Positions 52,450 to 60,893 of a stretch of 64,000 bases of DNA are shown one piece after another. Source of the DNA: Aliisedimentitalea scapharcae. GTDB lineage: Bacteria; Pseudomonadota; Alphaproteobacteria; Rhodobacterales; Rhodobacteraceae. The notes beneath the pieces are model-generated. The model was not told where the DNA came from. It saw only the letters and a list, made by a program, of their open reading frames with translations, and did no database searches. Positions within the stretch are counted from its first letter, which is position 1, and each line of letters starts with the position of its first letter. Position numbers and translations under genes: made by a program. Location: NCBI RefSeq assembly GCF_045277565.1, contig NZ_CP123584.1, positions 1,860,001 to 1,924,000 on the forward strand, written 5' to 3'.

Positions 52450-53643
52450 ATGCTCTTTGCGCGCCACAGCATCCGGTCCGCCGCCGTCGAAAACAATCAG
52501 CTGGTTGTCCGATGGGAGGACGATCACCAAAGCCGGTTTCATCCCATCTGGTTGCGTCACCAATGCTGGTGCCCGGAGTGCGGCCCACCAGAGACCGGGG
52601 TGCGCGGAATCCGCCTGCATCATATCGACGAAGGGAACTGTGTCGCGCAGGCGGAGGTCACGGACAACATTGTTCGAGTGCTCTGGCCAGATGGGCACAG
52701 GTCCGACTATCCGGCGCGCTGGCTGCGCAATCACTGTTATTCGGATGCGGAGCGCAGGCGCAGGCGTGTGCAGCCGATCCTGTGGGACAGGTCGCTGGGC
52801 GCGGATCTTCCGGTGGGATCTCTGACCAAGGCAGAAGCGGACCCGGCGGTGCGGCTGAAGATCCTCGAAACGGTGCGCGACTATGGGTTCTGCAAGATCG
52901 TGGATGCGCCCACCGACAGCGCGGAAAGCCAACGGATGATCCGGTTGGTCGGGGCGCAGCGGCAGACCCATTTTGGGACCTATACGCTGAAAAAGAAAAC
53001 CACCGTGACCAATGTGGGCGACACCACCGGCCCGCTGGGTCCGCATGTGGACGAACCCTATCGTTATGCCGCAATCGGCATCACCGTGTTTCAGGTTCTG
53101 CGGCCCAGCACGAACGGGGGGGCGTCGACCCTGGTGGATGGGTTCGAAGCGGCCCGCCGTCTAAAGGAAGGCTGGCCCGAGGACTTCGAGCTGCTGTGCA
53201 AGATGCAGGTGACCTGTCAGCGGTTCGACCCGGGCGACAACAGCCACGGCAATATGCGTTGGTACAAATCCCGTTTGCCGGTCATCCGGCTGGATGATCG
53301 CGGAGAGGTCTGCGGCGTGCGGATGAACGAACGGCAAATCTCTCCTCTGGATGTACCCGGCGATCAGGTGGGGCCTGCGTATCGGGCGCTGAAACGACTG
53401 TTTGATTTGCTGTATGACGACGATCTGCGCCTGACGCTGGACCTGAAGGCGGGCGAGGGGTTGTTGTTTGACAACCAGCGCCTGTTGCATGGGCGGACAG
53501 GGTTCACCCCCGAGACCCCACCCCGCGCCGTGCTGACATCTTCGGTTGATCTGGACGATTTCCACTCGTCCATGCGCCTGTTGCACCGGGATCTGGACCC
53601 GGATGCGATGCATCTGGTGCTGTCGCAGGGGATGGCAGGATGA
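52450..53643 (+). CDS. Gamma-butyrobetaine-dioxygenase-like enzyme with intact zinc site
   Basis: A 397-residue 2-oxoglutarate-dependent iron dioxygenase. The N-terminal domain keeps the zinc ligands Cys39, Cys41, Cys44 (CWCPEC) and His83 (DGH), the spacing known from gamma-butyrobetaine hydroxylase. The catalytic triad is HVD (His199, Asp201) and His347 in LLHGRTGF. The ATG at 52450 was chosen because it follows AGGAAC; an in-frame ATG at 52432 has no ribosome site. Likely substrates are gamma-butyrobetaine, trimethyllysine or a similar betaine. Its stop overlaps the next gene (ATGA). Confidence 0.9.
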   Translation: MLFARHSIRSAAVENNQLVVRWEDDHQSRFHPIWLRHQCWCPECGPPETGVRGIRLHHIDEGNCVAQAEVTDNIVRVLWPDGHRSDYPARWLRNHCYSDAERRRRRVQPILWDRSLGADLPVGSLTKAEADPAVRLKILETVRDYGFCKIVDAPTDSAESQRMIRLVGAQRQTHFGTYTLKKKTTVTNVGDTTGPLGPHVDEPYRYAAIGITVFQVLRPSTNGGASTLVDGFEAARRLKEGWPEDFELLCKMQVTCQRFDPGDNSHGNMRWYKSRLPVIRLDDRGEVCGVRMNERQISPLDVPGDQVGPAYRALKRLFDLLYDDDLRLTLDLKAGEGLLFDNQRLLHGRTGFTPETPPRAVLTSSVDLDDFHSSMRLLHRDLDPDAMHLVLSQGMAG

Positions 53644-54752
53644 GCGGTACGTTCAAAGTGCTGGCGCTGGGCGGCGATCATATTGGTCCCGAAGTCGTGG
53701 CTGCCGGGTTGCAGGTGCTGCGCCAGGTTGCTGACCAGTTCGGTGTGGCGGTGGAGATTGAGGAGGACCTGTTGGGCGGTGCGTCCTGGGATGTGCATGG
53801 CACGTTTTGTACCGACGCAGTCGCGGCCAAGGCGCGGGCGGCGGACGCCATATTGGTCGGCGCGGTGGGCGGGCCGGAATGGGATAATATCCGGATTGCC
53901 GGGCCGATCACCGAAACCGATGGGCTGACCCGGTTGCGGATCGAACTGGATGTTTACAACGCCCTGCGCCCGGCACGCGCCTGGCCTGCGCTGCTGCACA
54001 GAACGCCCTATCGGCAAGAGGTTGTGGAGGGGGCTGATCTGTTGGTCGTGCGGGAAAATGCGGGCGGGATCTATTATGGCGAACCCCGTGGGCGCGAGGT
54101 GCTGGGCGACGGTCAGGAGCGGGCCTTTGAAATCAGCGAATACCGCACGGGAGAGGTCGAACGCATCGCCCGCTGCGCGTTCGAGGCCGCGCGCGGGCGG
54201 GGCGGCCATGTGACATCGCTGGACAAGTCCAATGTGATGGAGAGCGGCAAGCTGTGGCGTGAAACGGTGGCGCGGATCGGGCGTGAGGAGTATCCCGACA
54301 TTCAGCTGCGCCACCTGTTGATGGATTACGCGTTGTTTGCCGTGGCCCGCGCGCCGCAGGAGTTTGACGTGTTGCTGGCGGACAATCTGTTCGGAGATCT
54401 GATTTCGGATCTTGTTGCGGTGGTCTCGGGCGCGCTGGGTATGTTGCCGTCGGCGACCTTGCCCGCCGCTGCGAGGGTGGGGCATCCGGTGAAAGGCGGT
54501 CTGTATGAACCGACGCATGGCAGCGCACCGGATATTTCCGGGCAGGGGGTTGCCAATCCGATTGGCACCATCCTGTCGGTTGCCATGATGTTCGAATATG
54601 GCTTTGGGCTGCCGGCGGCCGCGCGGGCCATCGAACAGGCCGTCGATCGGGTGCTGGCTGCCGGGCTGGCGCCGCCTGATCTGGGCGGGACGGATGGGAC
54701 GGCGACGATCACACAGGCGATCCTGCGCAATCTGCACCCGATCCCGGCCTGA
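53640..54752 (+). CDS. Isopropylmalate/tartrate dehydrogenase-like enzyme (LeuB family)
   Basis: A 370-residue NAD-dependent beta-decarboxylating dehydrogenase. It has LGGDHIGPEV at the N-terminus, TETDGLTRLRIELDVYNALRPAR, the active-site Tyr in GGIYYGEPRG, Lys in TSLDKSNVMESGKLW and the family signature NLFGDLISDLVAVVSGALGMLPSA. Enzymes of this family act on 3-isopropylmalate, tartrate or D-malate. Here the 4-base overlap with a dioxygenase argues for a hydroxy-acid oxidation in amine catabolism and against leucine synthesis. The exact substrate cannot be told. Confidence 0.85.
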   Translation: MSGTFKVLALGGDHIGPEVVAAGLQVLRQVADQFGVAVEIEEDLLGGASWDVHGTFCTDAVAAKARAADAILVGAVGGPEWDNIRIAGPITETDGLTRLRIELDVYNALRPARAWPALLHRTPYRQEVVEGADLLVVRENAGGIYYGEPRGREVLGDGQERAFEISEYRTGEVERIARCAFEAARGRGGHVTSLDKSNVMESGKLWRETVARIGREEYPDIQLRHLLMDYALFAVARAPQEFDVLLADNLFGDLISDLVAVVSGALGMLPSATLPAAARVGHPVKGGLYEPTHGSAPDISGQGVANPIGTILSVAMMFEYGFGLPAAARAIEQAVDRVLAAGLAPPDLGGTDGTATITQAILRNLHPIPA

Positions 54753-54841
54753 TCAGAGCGCCTTTCCTTGTTTCCTTGGCCGGAGGGGCGATGCGCGCGC
54801 GTGATCCGCCCCTCGAACAGGGGGCATTGCGGTCTCCGCCT

Positions 54842-54901
54842 GTGATGTCGCCGCCAGTGAGATCGCCCCCTGTGAGATCGCCACTGGTGAGATACACGCC
54901 G
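54842..54901. repeat. 15-bp tandem repeat, four units
   Basis: Units start GTGA at 54842, 54857, 54872 and 54887, with GTGAGATCGCC as the core of units 2 and 3; units 1 and 4 are diverged. It lies between the convergent ends of the LeuB-like and ABC ATPase genes. Read on the minus strand the repeat would give GDLTG-type pentapeptides, but no credible gene uses it. Confidence 0.8.
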
Positions 54902-54927
54902 ACAACATACGGGCGGTTGACAGAGGA

Positions 54928-55689
54928 TCAGCCCACGGCACGCAGCGGCACCACCTGAAGCGGGGTGTTCTCGCTCTGGGTTACACGGGCTTCGATCCCA
55001 AACATGATCCTCAACCTGTCCGGTGTCAGAACCTCGGTCGCGGGGCCGGCCGCGACTTTGCGGCCCCCGCCCAGGCCGATGATGCGATCCGAATACTGTG
55101 CAGCGAGATTGAGATCATGCATCGCCATACCGATGATCATGCCGTGCGTGTGGGCGATATGGCGCAGCCGTTCCAGCACCAGCAGTTGGTGCCTGAGATC
55201 CAGCGCGGCGGTCGGTTCATCCAGCAACAGCACACGCGGCTGGCGGAACAACGCCTGGGCCAAGAACACAAGCTGGCGCTGCCCGCCGCTGATTTCATCC
55301 AACGGGCGGCTTTGCAATGTGGCCAGCCCGAACAGATCAAGCGTAGCCAAAGCCTGGTCTGCAAGACCTGCCGGAAGGCGGAGGCCCAGGCTGCCAAGAC
55401 GGCCAAGCAGGACAACTTCGAGCACACTCAGCGAAGACTGCGCACTGGTATCCTGTGGCATATAGGAAATTGTCCGGTGCCGGTCTTGGGCCGAGATGGG
55501 TGCCCCCGACAACGACGTGGACCCCTGCATGGGGATCAGCCCGGCGAGCGCCTGAAGGAGCGTGGATTTTCCAGCTCCATTGCAGCCGATCAGCGCCGTG
55601 ATCTGCCCTGTGGGCCACAGATCGTCCAGCGCGTGGATGATTGTGGTCTGCCCATAAGCAACGGTCAGGTTTGTGATCTTGAGAGTCAC
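54928..55689 (-). CDS. FecE/BtuD-type ABC ATPase (iron or cobalamin type)
   Basis: A 253-residue ATPase of the siderophore/cobalamin/heme importer class. It has Walker A GCNGAGKST, the signature ISGGQRQLVFLAQAL, Walker B VLLLDEPTAALDLRHQ and the switch His in MAMHDLNLA. The start is GTG at 55687-55689, which overlaps the permease stop (GTGA); longer upstream frames are out-of-frame shadows of the permease gene. It belongs to the three-gene importer 57901-54928. Confidence 0.9.
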   Translation of the reverse strand: MTLKITNLTVAYGQTTIIHALDDLWPTGQITALIGCNGAGKSTLLQALAGLIPMQGSTSLSGAPISAQDRHRTISYMPQDTSAQSSLSVLEVVLLGRLGSLGLRLPAGLADQALATLDLFGLATLQSRPLDEISGGQRQLVFLAQALFRQPRVLLLDEPTAALDLRHQLLVLERLRHIAHTHGMIIGMAMHDLNLAAQYSDRIIGLGGGRKVAAGPATEVLTPDRLRIMFGIEARVTQSENTPLQVVPLRAVG

Positions 55690-56783
55690 CAGTGGCTCCT
55701 TTGTCCGCGCAGGATGAGAAAAAACAGGAAGGGCACTCCGATCAATGCCGTGACAATGCCGATGGGGATCACGCCACCGGGCGAAATCAGCTTGGACGCG
55801 ACCGAGGCCCCCGTCATGGTGATCGCTCCCATCAGGGCCGCCATCGGCAACAGGATGCGCTGGTCTTCGCCCACCAGCATCCGCGCGATGTGCGGGGCGA
55901 CCAATCCGACAAAGCCGATGGTGCCAACAAAGGCAACCGCGCCAGCGGTCAACAAGGCCACCACCGCAAACAGCTTGATCCTGAGGGCGCTGACATCCAC
56001 GCCAAGAGCCGCCGCACGCGCATCCCCAAGGCGCAGCGCCGTGAGCTGCCAGAGATTGGGCAGGACGGCCAAAGTCGTCACGGCAAAGACAACTGCAACA
56101 ATGGGAACATTGTTCCAACTGGACTTTAGCAGCGAGCCAAACAGCCAGAAGACGATGGCCTGCAGCACTTCGGGTGCGGCCATGTATTGCACGAGCGATT
56201 GTGCCGATTGGAACAGGAACAGGGTGGCGATCCCGGCCAGCACCATGGTTTCCGCGCGCATGGCGCGCATCTTTGAGACGGCAAAGACCAGCGCCGCCGC
56301 CAACACGCACATGGCAAAGGCAGACAGCGGTACGGTCAACCAGGGCAGAACCGGCAGGGTCACACCCGTCAGGATGGCCAACGCCGCTCCGAAACCGGCG
56401 GCCGCGGAAAAGCCCAACGTATAGGGGCTGGCCAGCGGGTTACCCAGAATGGTCTGCATATGCACACCGGCCGTGCCCAGCGACATGCCGACCAGGATGG
56501 CCATCAGGGACATGGGCAGCCGGATGTCCTGGACGATCACCCGTGTCATCGGCGCGGCCTGTGACGGGGTGAACATGCCGCTCAGCACGTCCGACAATCC
56601 CAGCATGGCGGGTCCGGTCAGGATATCCGCGATGGTCAGCGCGGACAGCATCACGATGGCCCCGGCCAGACGGGTCAGGCGCCGGCGCATCCCGGTGTCG
56701 TAGTGCGTGGCGTGGGTGGCGTCGGGGGCAGCATGAGCCGCCCCCTTCGCCTTCGTGGACCAGATCCCGTCCGGGGCAGCCAT
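55686..56783 (-). CDS. FecCD-family ABC permease
   Basis: A 365-residue inner-membrane subunit with about ten helices. It has the FecCD landmarks DIRLPMSLMAILVGMSLGTAGVHMQTILGNPLASPYTLGFSAAAGFG and VGTIGFVGLVAPHIARMLVG. A polar N-terminus of about 32 residues precedes the first helix. It has a 4-base overlap with the receptor gene (ATGA) and with the ATPase gene. Only one permease gene is present, so it presumably works as a homodimer. Confidence 0.9.
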   Translation of the reverse strand: MAAPDGIWSTKAKGAAHAAPDATHATHYDTGMRRRLTRLAGAIVMLSALTIADILTGPAMLGLSDVLSGMFTPSQAAPMTRVIVQDIRLPMSLMAILVGMSLGTAGVHMQTILGNPLASPYTLGFSAAAGFGAALAILTGVTLPVLPWLTVPLSAFAMCVLAAALVFAVSKMRAMRAETMVLAGIATLFLFQSAQSLVQYMAAPEVLQAIVFWLFGSLLKSSWNNVPIVAVVFAVTTLAVLPNLWQLTALRLGDARAAALGVDVSALRIKLFAVVALLTAGAVAFVGTIGFVGLVAPHIARMLVGEDQRILLPMAALMGAITMTGASVASKLISPGGVIPIGIVTALIGVPFLFFLILRGQRSHW

Positions 56784-57901
56784 CAGCCGTCGACCCTGGG
56801 CAGTTGGGTCATATAGGTGCCCGTGAATTCGACCGGCATGTAGGTGGCAAAGAACCGGTCAAGCGTGGCCTGCGGGTCCATGTCGCCAAAGTGTTCGGGA
56901 TACATCGCCTTGGCGAGAAACTGCAGAAAGGCATAGTCATAGAGCGTGCGGTTGCCACCGTGATAGATGCCAAAGATGTTTCCGGTTTTCACCGCATCCA
57001 GGCTCGCCCAACCGGGACGCCCCAGATAGGCCTGCATCCGTTCGTGGGTCAGCGCGCTGTCCACACCCGGCCCCATGATCACGGCCTGATCACGTCCGGC
57101 CCATCCCGACCCAGCCAACAGGATCATCTGCGGGTTCTGCGCCAGAACATATTCCGGGCTCAGCTTGCCCCAATTGCTGATTTGGCCATTGGCGATATTG
57201 GTGGCCTTGAGCTGGTCAATGACGCTGCCCCATTGGGTGCCGGAATAGGAGTTGTCGACCGTGTCCTTGCCCTTGCGCGCCAGTTCCACATAGACCTTTG
57301 GTGCCGCATCTTCGGGCAGCGTGGCCAGACGGGCTTCGATTTCGGCCACGGCGGCGGCATATTCATCCGCCAACGTCCTGGCGCGGTCTTGGGCACCCAT
57401 CAGGTCGCCCAACAGCTTGGTGGATTGCACATGCTTTTCGACGGTCTGTGCGTTGTAGTCGAGCACGACAATCGGCACGCCTGCGGCTTCCAGACGGTCG
57501 GCCACGTCCCCAAGCGTCCTGTATTGCCAGGCGGCCAGGACGGCCACGTCCGGTTGGGCTGCAACGGCGGCCTCCAGCGAAAAGGTGCCGGAATCAATTT
57601 CACCGACATCCGCCAGATCGTTCAGGCGGGGAATGACAGCAGCGTAGGTCTGCCATTGCAGGGTGCGCCAGCCTTCCCAGGTGTCTTTGGAAATGGCGAC
57701 AACCCGGTCATAGGCCTGGGGACCAGCGACGGCCATGAAGTCTTCGAAATAGAAGCCCAACAGGATCCGTTGCGGATTTTCCGGTACTTCCACCGTGCGT
57801 CCCAACGTATCTGTCAGGGTGATGTTGTCCGCCCATGTGGGCATGGCGACGGACACCGCAAAGGCGGCTGCGGCAACGCCGCGCGAAAATGTTTTGAACA
57901 T
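56783..57901 (-). CDS. Periplasmic binding protein, Peripla_BP_2 (siderophore/metal-chelate type)
   Basis: A 372-residue receptor. It has a signal peptide (about 1-24, ending TWA-DNI), the start ITLTDTLGRTVEVPENPQRILLGFYFEDFMAV and the Peripla_BP_2 fold. Ligand may be a metal chelate, heme or cobalamin-like compound; no siderophore genes are near. The gene is preceded by AAAGGA and by a 13-bp hairpin, and lies 84 bp after a DUF2946 ORF that likely controls it. Confidence 0.88.
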   Translation of the reverse strand: MFKTFSRGVAAAAFAVSVAMPTWADNITLTDTLGRTVEVPENPQRILLGFYFEDFMAVAGPQAYDRVVAISKDTWEGWRTLQWQTYAAVIPRLNDLADVGEIDSGTFSLEAAVAAQPDVAVLAAWQYRTLGDVADRLEAAGVPIVVLDYNAQTVEKHVQSTKLLGDLMGAQDRARTLADEYAAAVAEIEARLATLPEDAAPKVYVELARKGKDTVDNSYSGTQWGSVIDQLKATNIANGQISNWGKLSPEYVLAQNPQMILLAGSGWAGRDQAVIMGPGVDSALTHERMQAYLGRPGWASLDAVKTGNIFGIYHGGNRTLYDYAFLQFLAKAMYPEHFGDMDPQATLDRFFATYMPVEFTGTYMTQLPRVDG

Positions 57902-57925
57902 GGGTTTTCCTTTGGTTCACACACT

Positions 57926-57961
57926 GTCCCGTCCGGCCTGCAAACCAGGGCCGGTCAGGAC
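57926..57961 (-). promoter_or_regulatory. Stem-loop between the CruR-like ORF and the binding-protein gene
   Basis: A 13-bp imperfect stem (57926-57938 with 57949-57961; one mismatch and one wobble) with CCGGCC/GGCCGG at the loop end lies 25 bp before the receptor start codon. It could be the attenuator or switch structure controlled by translation of the upstream ORF. Confidence 0.6.
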
Positions 57962-57985
57962 GTTCCATTCAGGGGTTGTGAGCGA

Positions 57986-58360
57986 TCAAAGGCGTGGCGG
58001 TGCCCGGCTTTGATAATCGGCAATTGGGCGCAGCGGTTTGTGAGGCGGTGGTGACAGGACCAGCCTGTGTTGAAAGGTCTGGGCCAGAACGACCCAACCA
58101 ACATCTCCCCGCGACGCTGTATCCGTGATCAGACCAAAGGATTGGCACCAGTCACAGCCGGATCCGTCTGCCATGGGTTCAATGGGGGCGCCGGTCTCCA
58201 GGTCAATCGTGACCTGCTGAATGCCAAAGGGCGAACAGATTTCGATCTGCATCGCATCTGCCGACGACCCAACCACGATTCCGGACATGGTGAACTGAAT
58301 GAACAGCCACGTTACTGCCGGGAGTAGCAGTCCGAGTTTATGGAGAGGTGTATGCCGCAA
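57986..58360 (-). CDS. DUF2946 CruR-like copper-responsive upstream ORF
   Basis: A 124-residue small protein with one hydrophobic N-terminal helix (about 10-31), a Cys at 42, a CxxC motif (CDWC, 69-72) and the C-terminal tail SRAPPRL, where RAPP occupies 119-122. This is the DUF2946 layout of CruR-type upstream ORFs, in which copper sensing at the cysteines and ribosome pausing at RAPP govern the next genes in Bordetella. The gene is directly upstream, same strand, of the ABC importer. The start is probably TTG 58360; an ATG at 58288 would remove the helix. Assignment from memory of the motif, thus not certain. Confidence 0.72.
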   Translation of the reverse strand: MRHTPLHKLGLLLPAVTWLFIQFTMSGIVVGSSADAMQIEICSPFGIQQVTIDLETGAPIEPMADGSGCDWCQSFGLITDTASRGDVGWVVLAQTFQHRLVLSPPPHKPLRPIADYQSRAPPRL

Positions 58361-58593
58361 CAGGCCTGTCTTCTTCAGCTTCCGGACCCTTGATCGCAGA
58401 CTCCGTGGTGGGTTTCAAGCGCGCGCGTCCTGTGCGCGCCCTGTGTGGCGACGGCCCGCACCCCGCCCTGCCGATAGGTTTTGAAATGGGGGGCTGGCAG
58501 CGCAGCAAGCCCGCATACGGGGTTTGACCGTGAACAGCCGATCGGACCGTTCGACGCCAAGTGAACGATGTCGGGGTTGCATACAAGGGGATG

Positions 58594-60060
58594 TTAAGTG
58601 CGGATATATTGGGTCGCCGCGTTCTGATCGACCTGATAATCCCAATGCGTGCCGTTGCGTGTCATGGCTGTGTTGACAACATGTTTGAGCGGAAGCCTCT
58701 GCCAGACCTCGGTTGCAATCCGGTCGAGATCAAAATCGCCTCCGGTGATGACAGCGTTCAGCTTCTTTTCGATGTCGGCAACCGATGGGTCTCCTGCGCG
58801 GTTGTGCCACTCGCCAGGATCTTGTGCCAGGTTGAACAGGCGCGACGGGGATCCGTGGTGATAGTGATACTTCCAATCCCCCAACCGGACAATGAAACTG
58901 GGGCGCATAATGCCTTCGCCATGATATTCCGAGATGACGGGAACGCTCTCCAGGTCAGCGCCATGCACCGCAGGCAACAAGGATCTGCCGTCCAATGTTT
59001 GGGCCGGCGTTTGACCTGCGATATCGATCAATGTGGCAGGGAGATCCAACAAGGAAACCGGGGTTTCGATCTGGCAGGGCGCGGCACCGGGACTATCAAT
59101 GAACAAAGGAATGCGGGCTGACCATTCGTACAGGCTGCGCTTTTGGATCAGACCTTTTTCGCCCAACATCTCTCCGTGATCAGAGGTGAAGATGACGATG
59201 GTGTCGTCGCGCAGACCGGTTTCATCCAGAACATCCAACAGTTCGCCGACCTTGTCGTCCACATAATGCGCCAGAGCGGCAAACCCGCGGCGCATGGCGA
59301 TCAGGTTTTCAGGCTGGCGGATTTCATCGCCGCGCACGTGCAGTCCGTGCCAACGCCGGATCGCGTGATCGTAATCCGAATATTTGTCGTCCATGTCTTC
59401 GGGATACTGCGGCAGCGGAATATCTGCATCCTTGTACATCTCCCAATATTTCCGGGGCACCTTGTAGGGGGGATGCGGGTTGGTAAACGAAACGGTCATC
59501 ATCCAGGGTTTGTCAGGTGTGTGCCGCACGTATTCCAGGGCCTTGAATTGGGTTTCCTCATCATACTGCAATTCCTTGGACCAGCCGGGGCCGATGTTTT
59601 CGGCCAGATATTGCGGCGTGAAATCAAAGGCTTTGAAGGTGGGGTCATCATTGGGCGGCAAGGGATAGGACCAAATGAACCCGGAGGGGTAGATGTCGGT
59701 GTTCAACCGGCGCTGAAACCCGTGCAGCTGGTCGGCTCCGATGAAATGCATTTTGCCTGACAACACGGTCTCGTACCCGGCATTGGTCAGGTAATGGGCA
59801 AAGGTCGGGATAAAGCTGTGATAGGGGTCGCCATTGTCGTAACAGCCGGTGGTCGACGTATAGAGACCCGTCATAAAGCAGGACCGCGCAGGCACGCAGA
59901 TCGGACTGGGCGTGTAGGTGTTGGTGAAATTGGCCGACCGGTTGGCAAGCTGACACAGGTTTTTGGTTTTCGCACCGACCCCACCGCATACCTCGAGCAT
60001 GAAGGGCGTCATTTGATCGGCCATGATGACCAGAATATTCGGCTGTTTGGTGTCGGACAT
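58594..60060 (-). CDS. Sulfatase, choline-O-sulfatase-like
   Basis: A 488-residue type I sulfatase without signal peptide. It has NILVIMADQ with a metal Asp15, the formylglycine motif CVPAR (Cys55), GKMHF, TSDHGEMLG and the C-terminal WDYQVDQNAATQYIRT, which resembles the choline-sulfatase (BetC) C-terminal region. BetC releases choline from choline-O-sulfate. The ATG at 60058-60060 follows GAAAGG; the frame upstream is not conserved. It is the third gene of a minus-strand operon (61912-58594). The substrate is inferred from the family. Confidence 0.85.
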   Translation of the reverse strand: MSDTKQPNILVIMADQMTPFMLEVCGGVGAKTKNLCQLANRSANFTNTYTPSPICVPARSCFMTGLYTSTTGCYDNGDPYHSFIPTFAHYLTNAGYETVLSGKMHFIGADQLHGFQRRLNTDIYPSGFIWSYPLPPNDDPTFKAFDFTPQYLAENIGPGWSKELQYDEETQFKALEYVRHTPDKPWMMTVSFTNPHPPYKVPRKYWEMYKDADIPLPQYPEDMDDKYSDYDHAIRRWHGLHVRGDEIRQPENLIAMRRGFAALAHYVDDKVGELLDVLDETGLRDDTIVIFTSDHGEMLGEKGLIQKRSLYEWSARIPLFIDSPGAAPCQIETPVSLLDLPATLIDIAGQTPAQTLDGRSLLPAVHGADLESVPVISEYHGEGIMRPSFIVRLGDWKYHYHHGSPSRLFNLAQDPGEWHNRAGDPSVADIEKKLNAVITGGDFDLDRIATEVWQRLPLKHVVNTAMTRNGTHWDYQVDQNAATQYIRT

Positions 60061-60071
60061 GGCGTGGCCTT

Positions 60072-60893
60072 TCATTTGAGAGAGCGGGGCGCGACGAGGG
60101 AGCGCGATGAACTGAACATTTCTGCGGTGAACACTTCGGACATATGGCTGCACATGAAACGGGCATCAGATTTCAAAATCGCATCCAAAAGCAAACGGCG
60201 ACTTGTGTTCAACGCGGCGGCATCGGCCCAGACGGGGCAGAGGTCTGGCATCTCAATCTCGGCAGGGAGATGAAACAGATCCGCCAGAAAAAAGAAAACC
60301 TGCCCCTGCGAGCACAGGCGCACGACGCGGTGCCCGTCGGTTTCGCCCGGGGCATCGATCAATGTGAGCGCAGGGGGCAATGCAGGGGTACAAGTGTCGA
60401 GATCAAGCAATCCCAAACCCAGCAACTGCTCCAATGGGCGGGGATCCGCCGCGGGGCCATCGGCGTGTTGTGCAGCGGCGGTCAATGTGGCGTCGCCCCA
60501 ATCCCGTGCTGACAAGATATGCCGGGCATTTGGAAAATTCGCCTGGTCTGTGTCTGTGTCCCATACACCGCAAAAATGGTCGTGATGCCCATGCGTCAGG
60601 ATCACATGCGTGACACCTTCGGGGGGACACCCGGCCCCGCGCAGAGCCGTACAGATACCGACGGGTTCGGTCCCCGTCACGGGGTATTGCCTGGGGTCAC
60701 AGGCATCAATCAGAACGGACAGCCCCGGTCCCGCGACATGCAAACAAATCACGGGAAGACGGGATGGTGCACCCGCGCCGGTCAGGGGCCCGCTCTCAAA
60801 CCGATCCGCGACGGTGTCGCAGATCTCTCCAAGGATCAGCGCCGTGATGGTGAGATCACCAAGGGTGAACCGTTGGGCAATCGTATGGCTCAT
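60072..60893 (-). CDS. Metallo-beta-lactamase-fold hydrolase
   Basis: A 273-residue hydrolase of the MBL superfamily. It has the zinc motif THGHHDH (His101, His103, Asp105, His106) and a later Asp in FFLADLFH. It is of the AttM/AidC-like or lactonase-type build. The ATG at 60891-60893 overlaps the upstream gene's stop (ATGA), and the sulfatase gene starts 11 bp later. Function unknown; an ester or lactone is plausible. Confidence 0.85.
   Translation of the reverse strand: MSHTIAQRFTLGDLTITALILGEICDTVADRFESGPLTGAGAPSRLPVICLHVAGPGLSVLIDACDPRQYPVTGTEPVGICTALRGAGCPPEGVTHVILTHGHHDHFCGVWDTDTDQANFPNARHILSARDWGDATLTAAAQHADGPAADPRPLEQLLGLGLLDLDTCTPALPPALTLIDAPGETDGHRVVRLCSQGQVFFFLADLFHLPAEIEMPDLCPVWADAAALNTSRRLLLDAILKSDARFMCSHMSEVFTAEMFSSSRSLVAPRSLK

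Noticed and set aside
54928..56310. Longer 460-residue version of the ABC ATPase
   Set aside because: The extra N-terminal part is an out-of-frame reading of the permease; GTG at 55689 gives the normal ATPase N-terminus.
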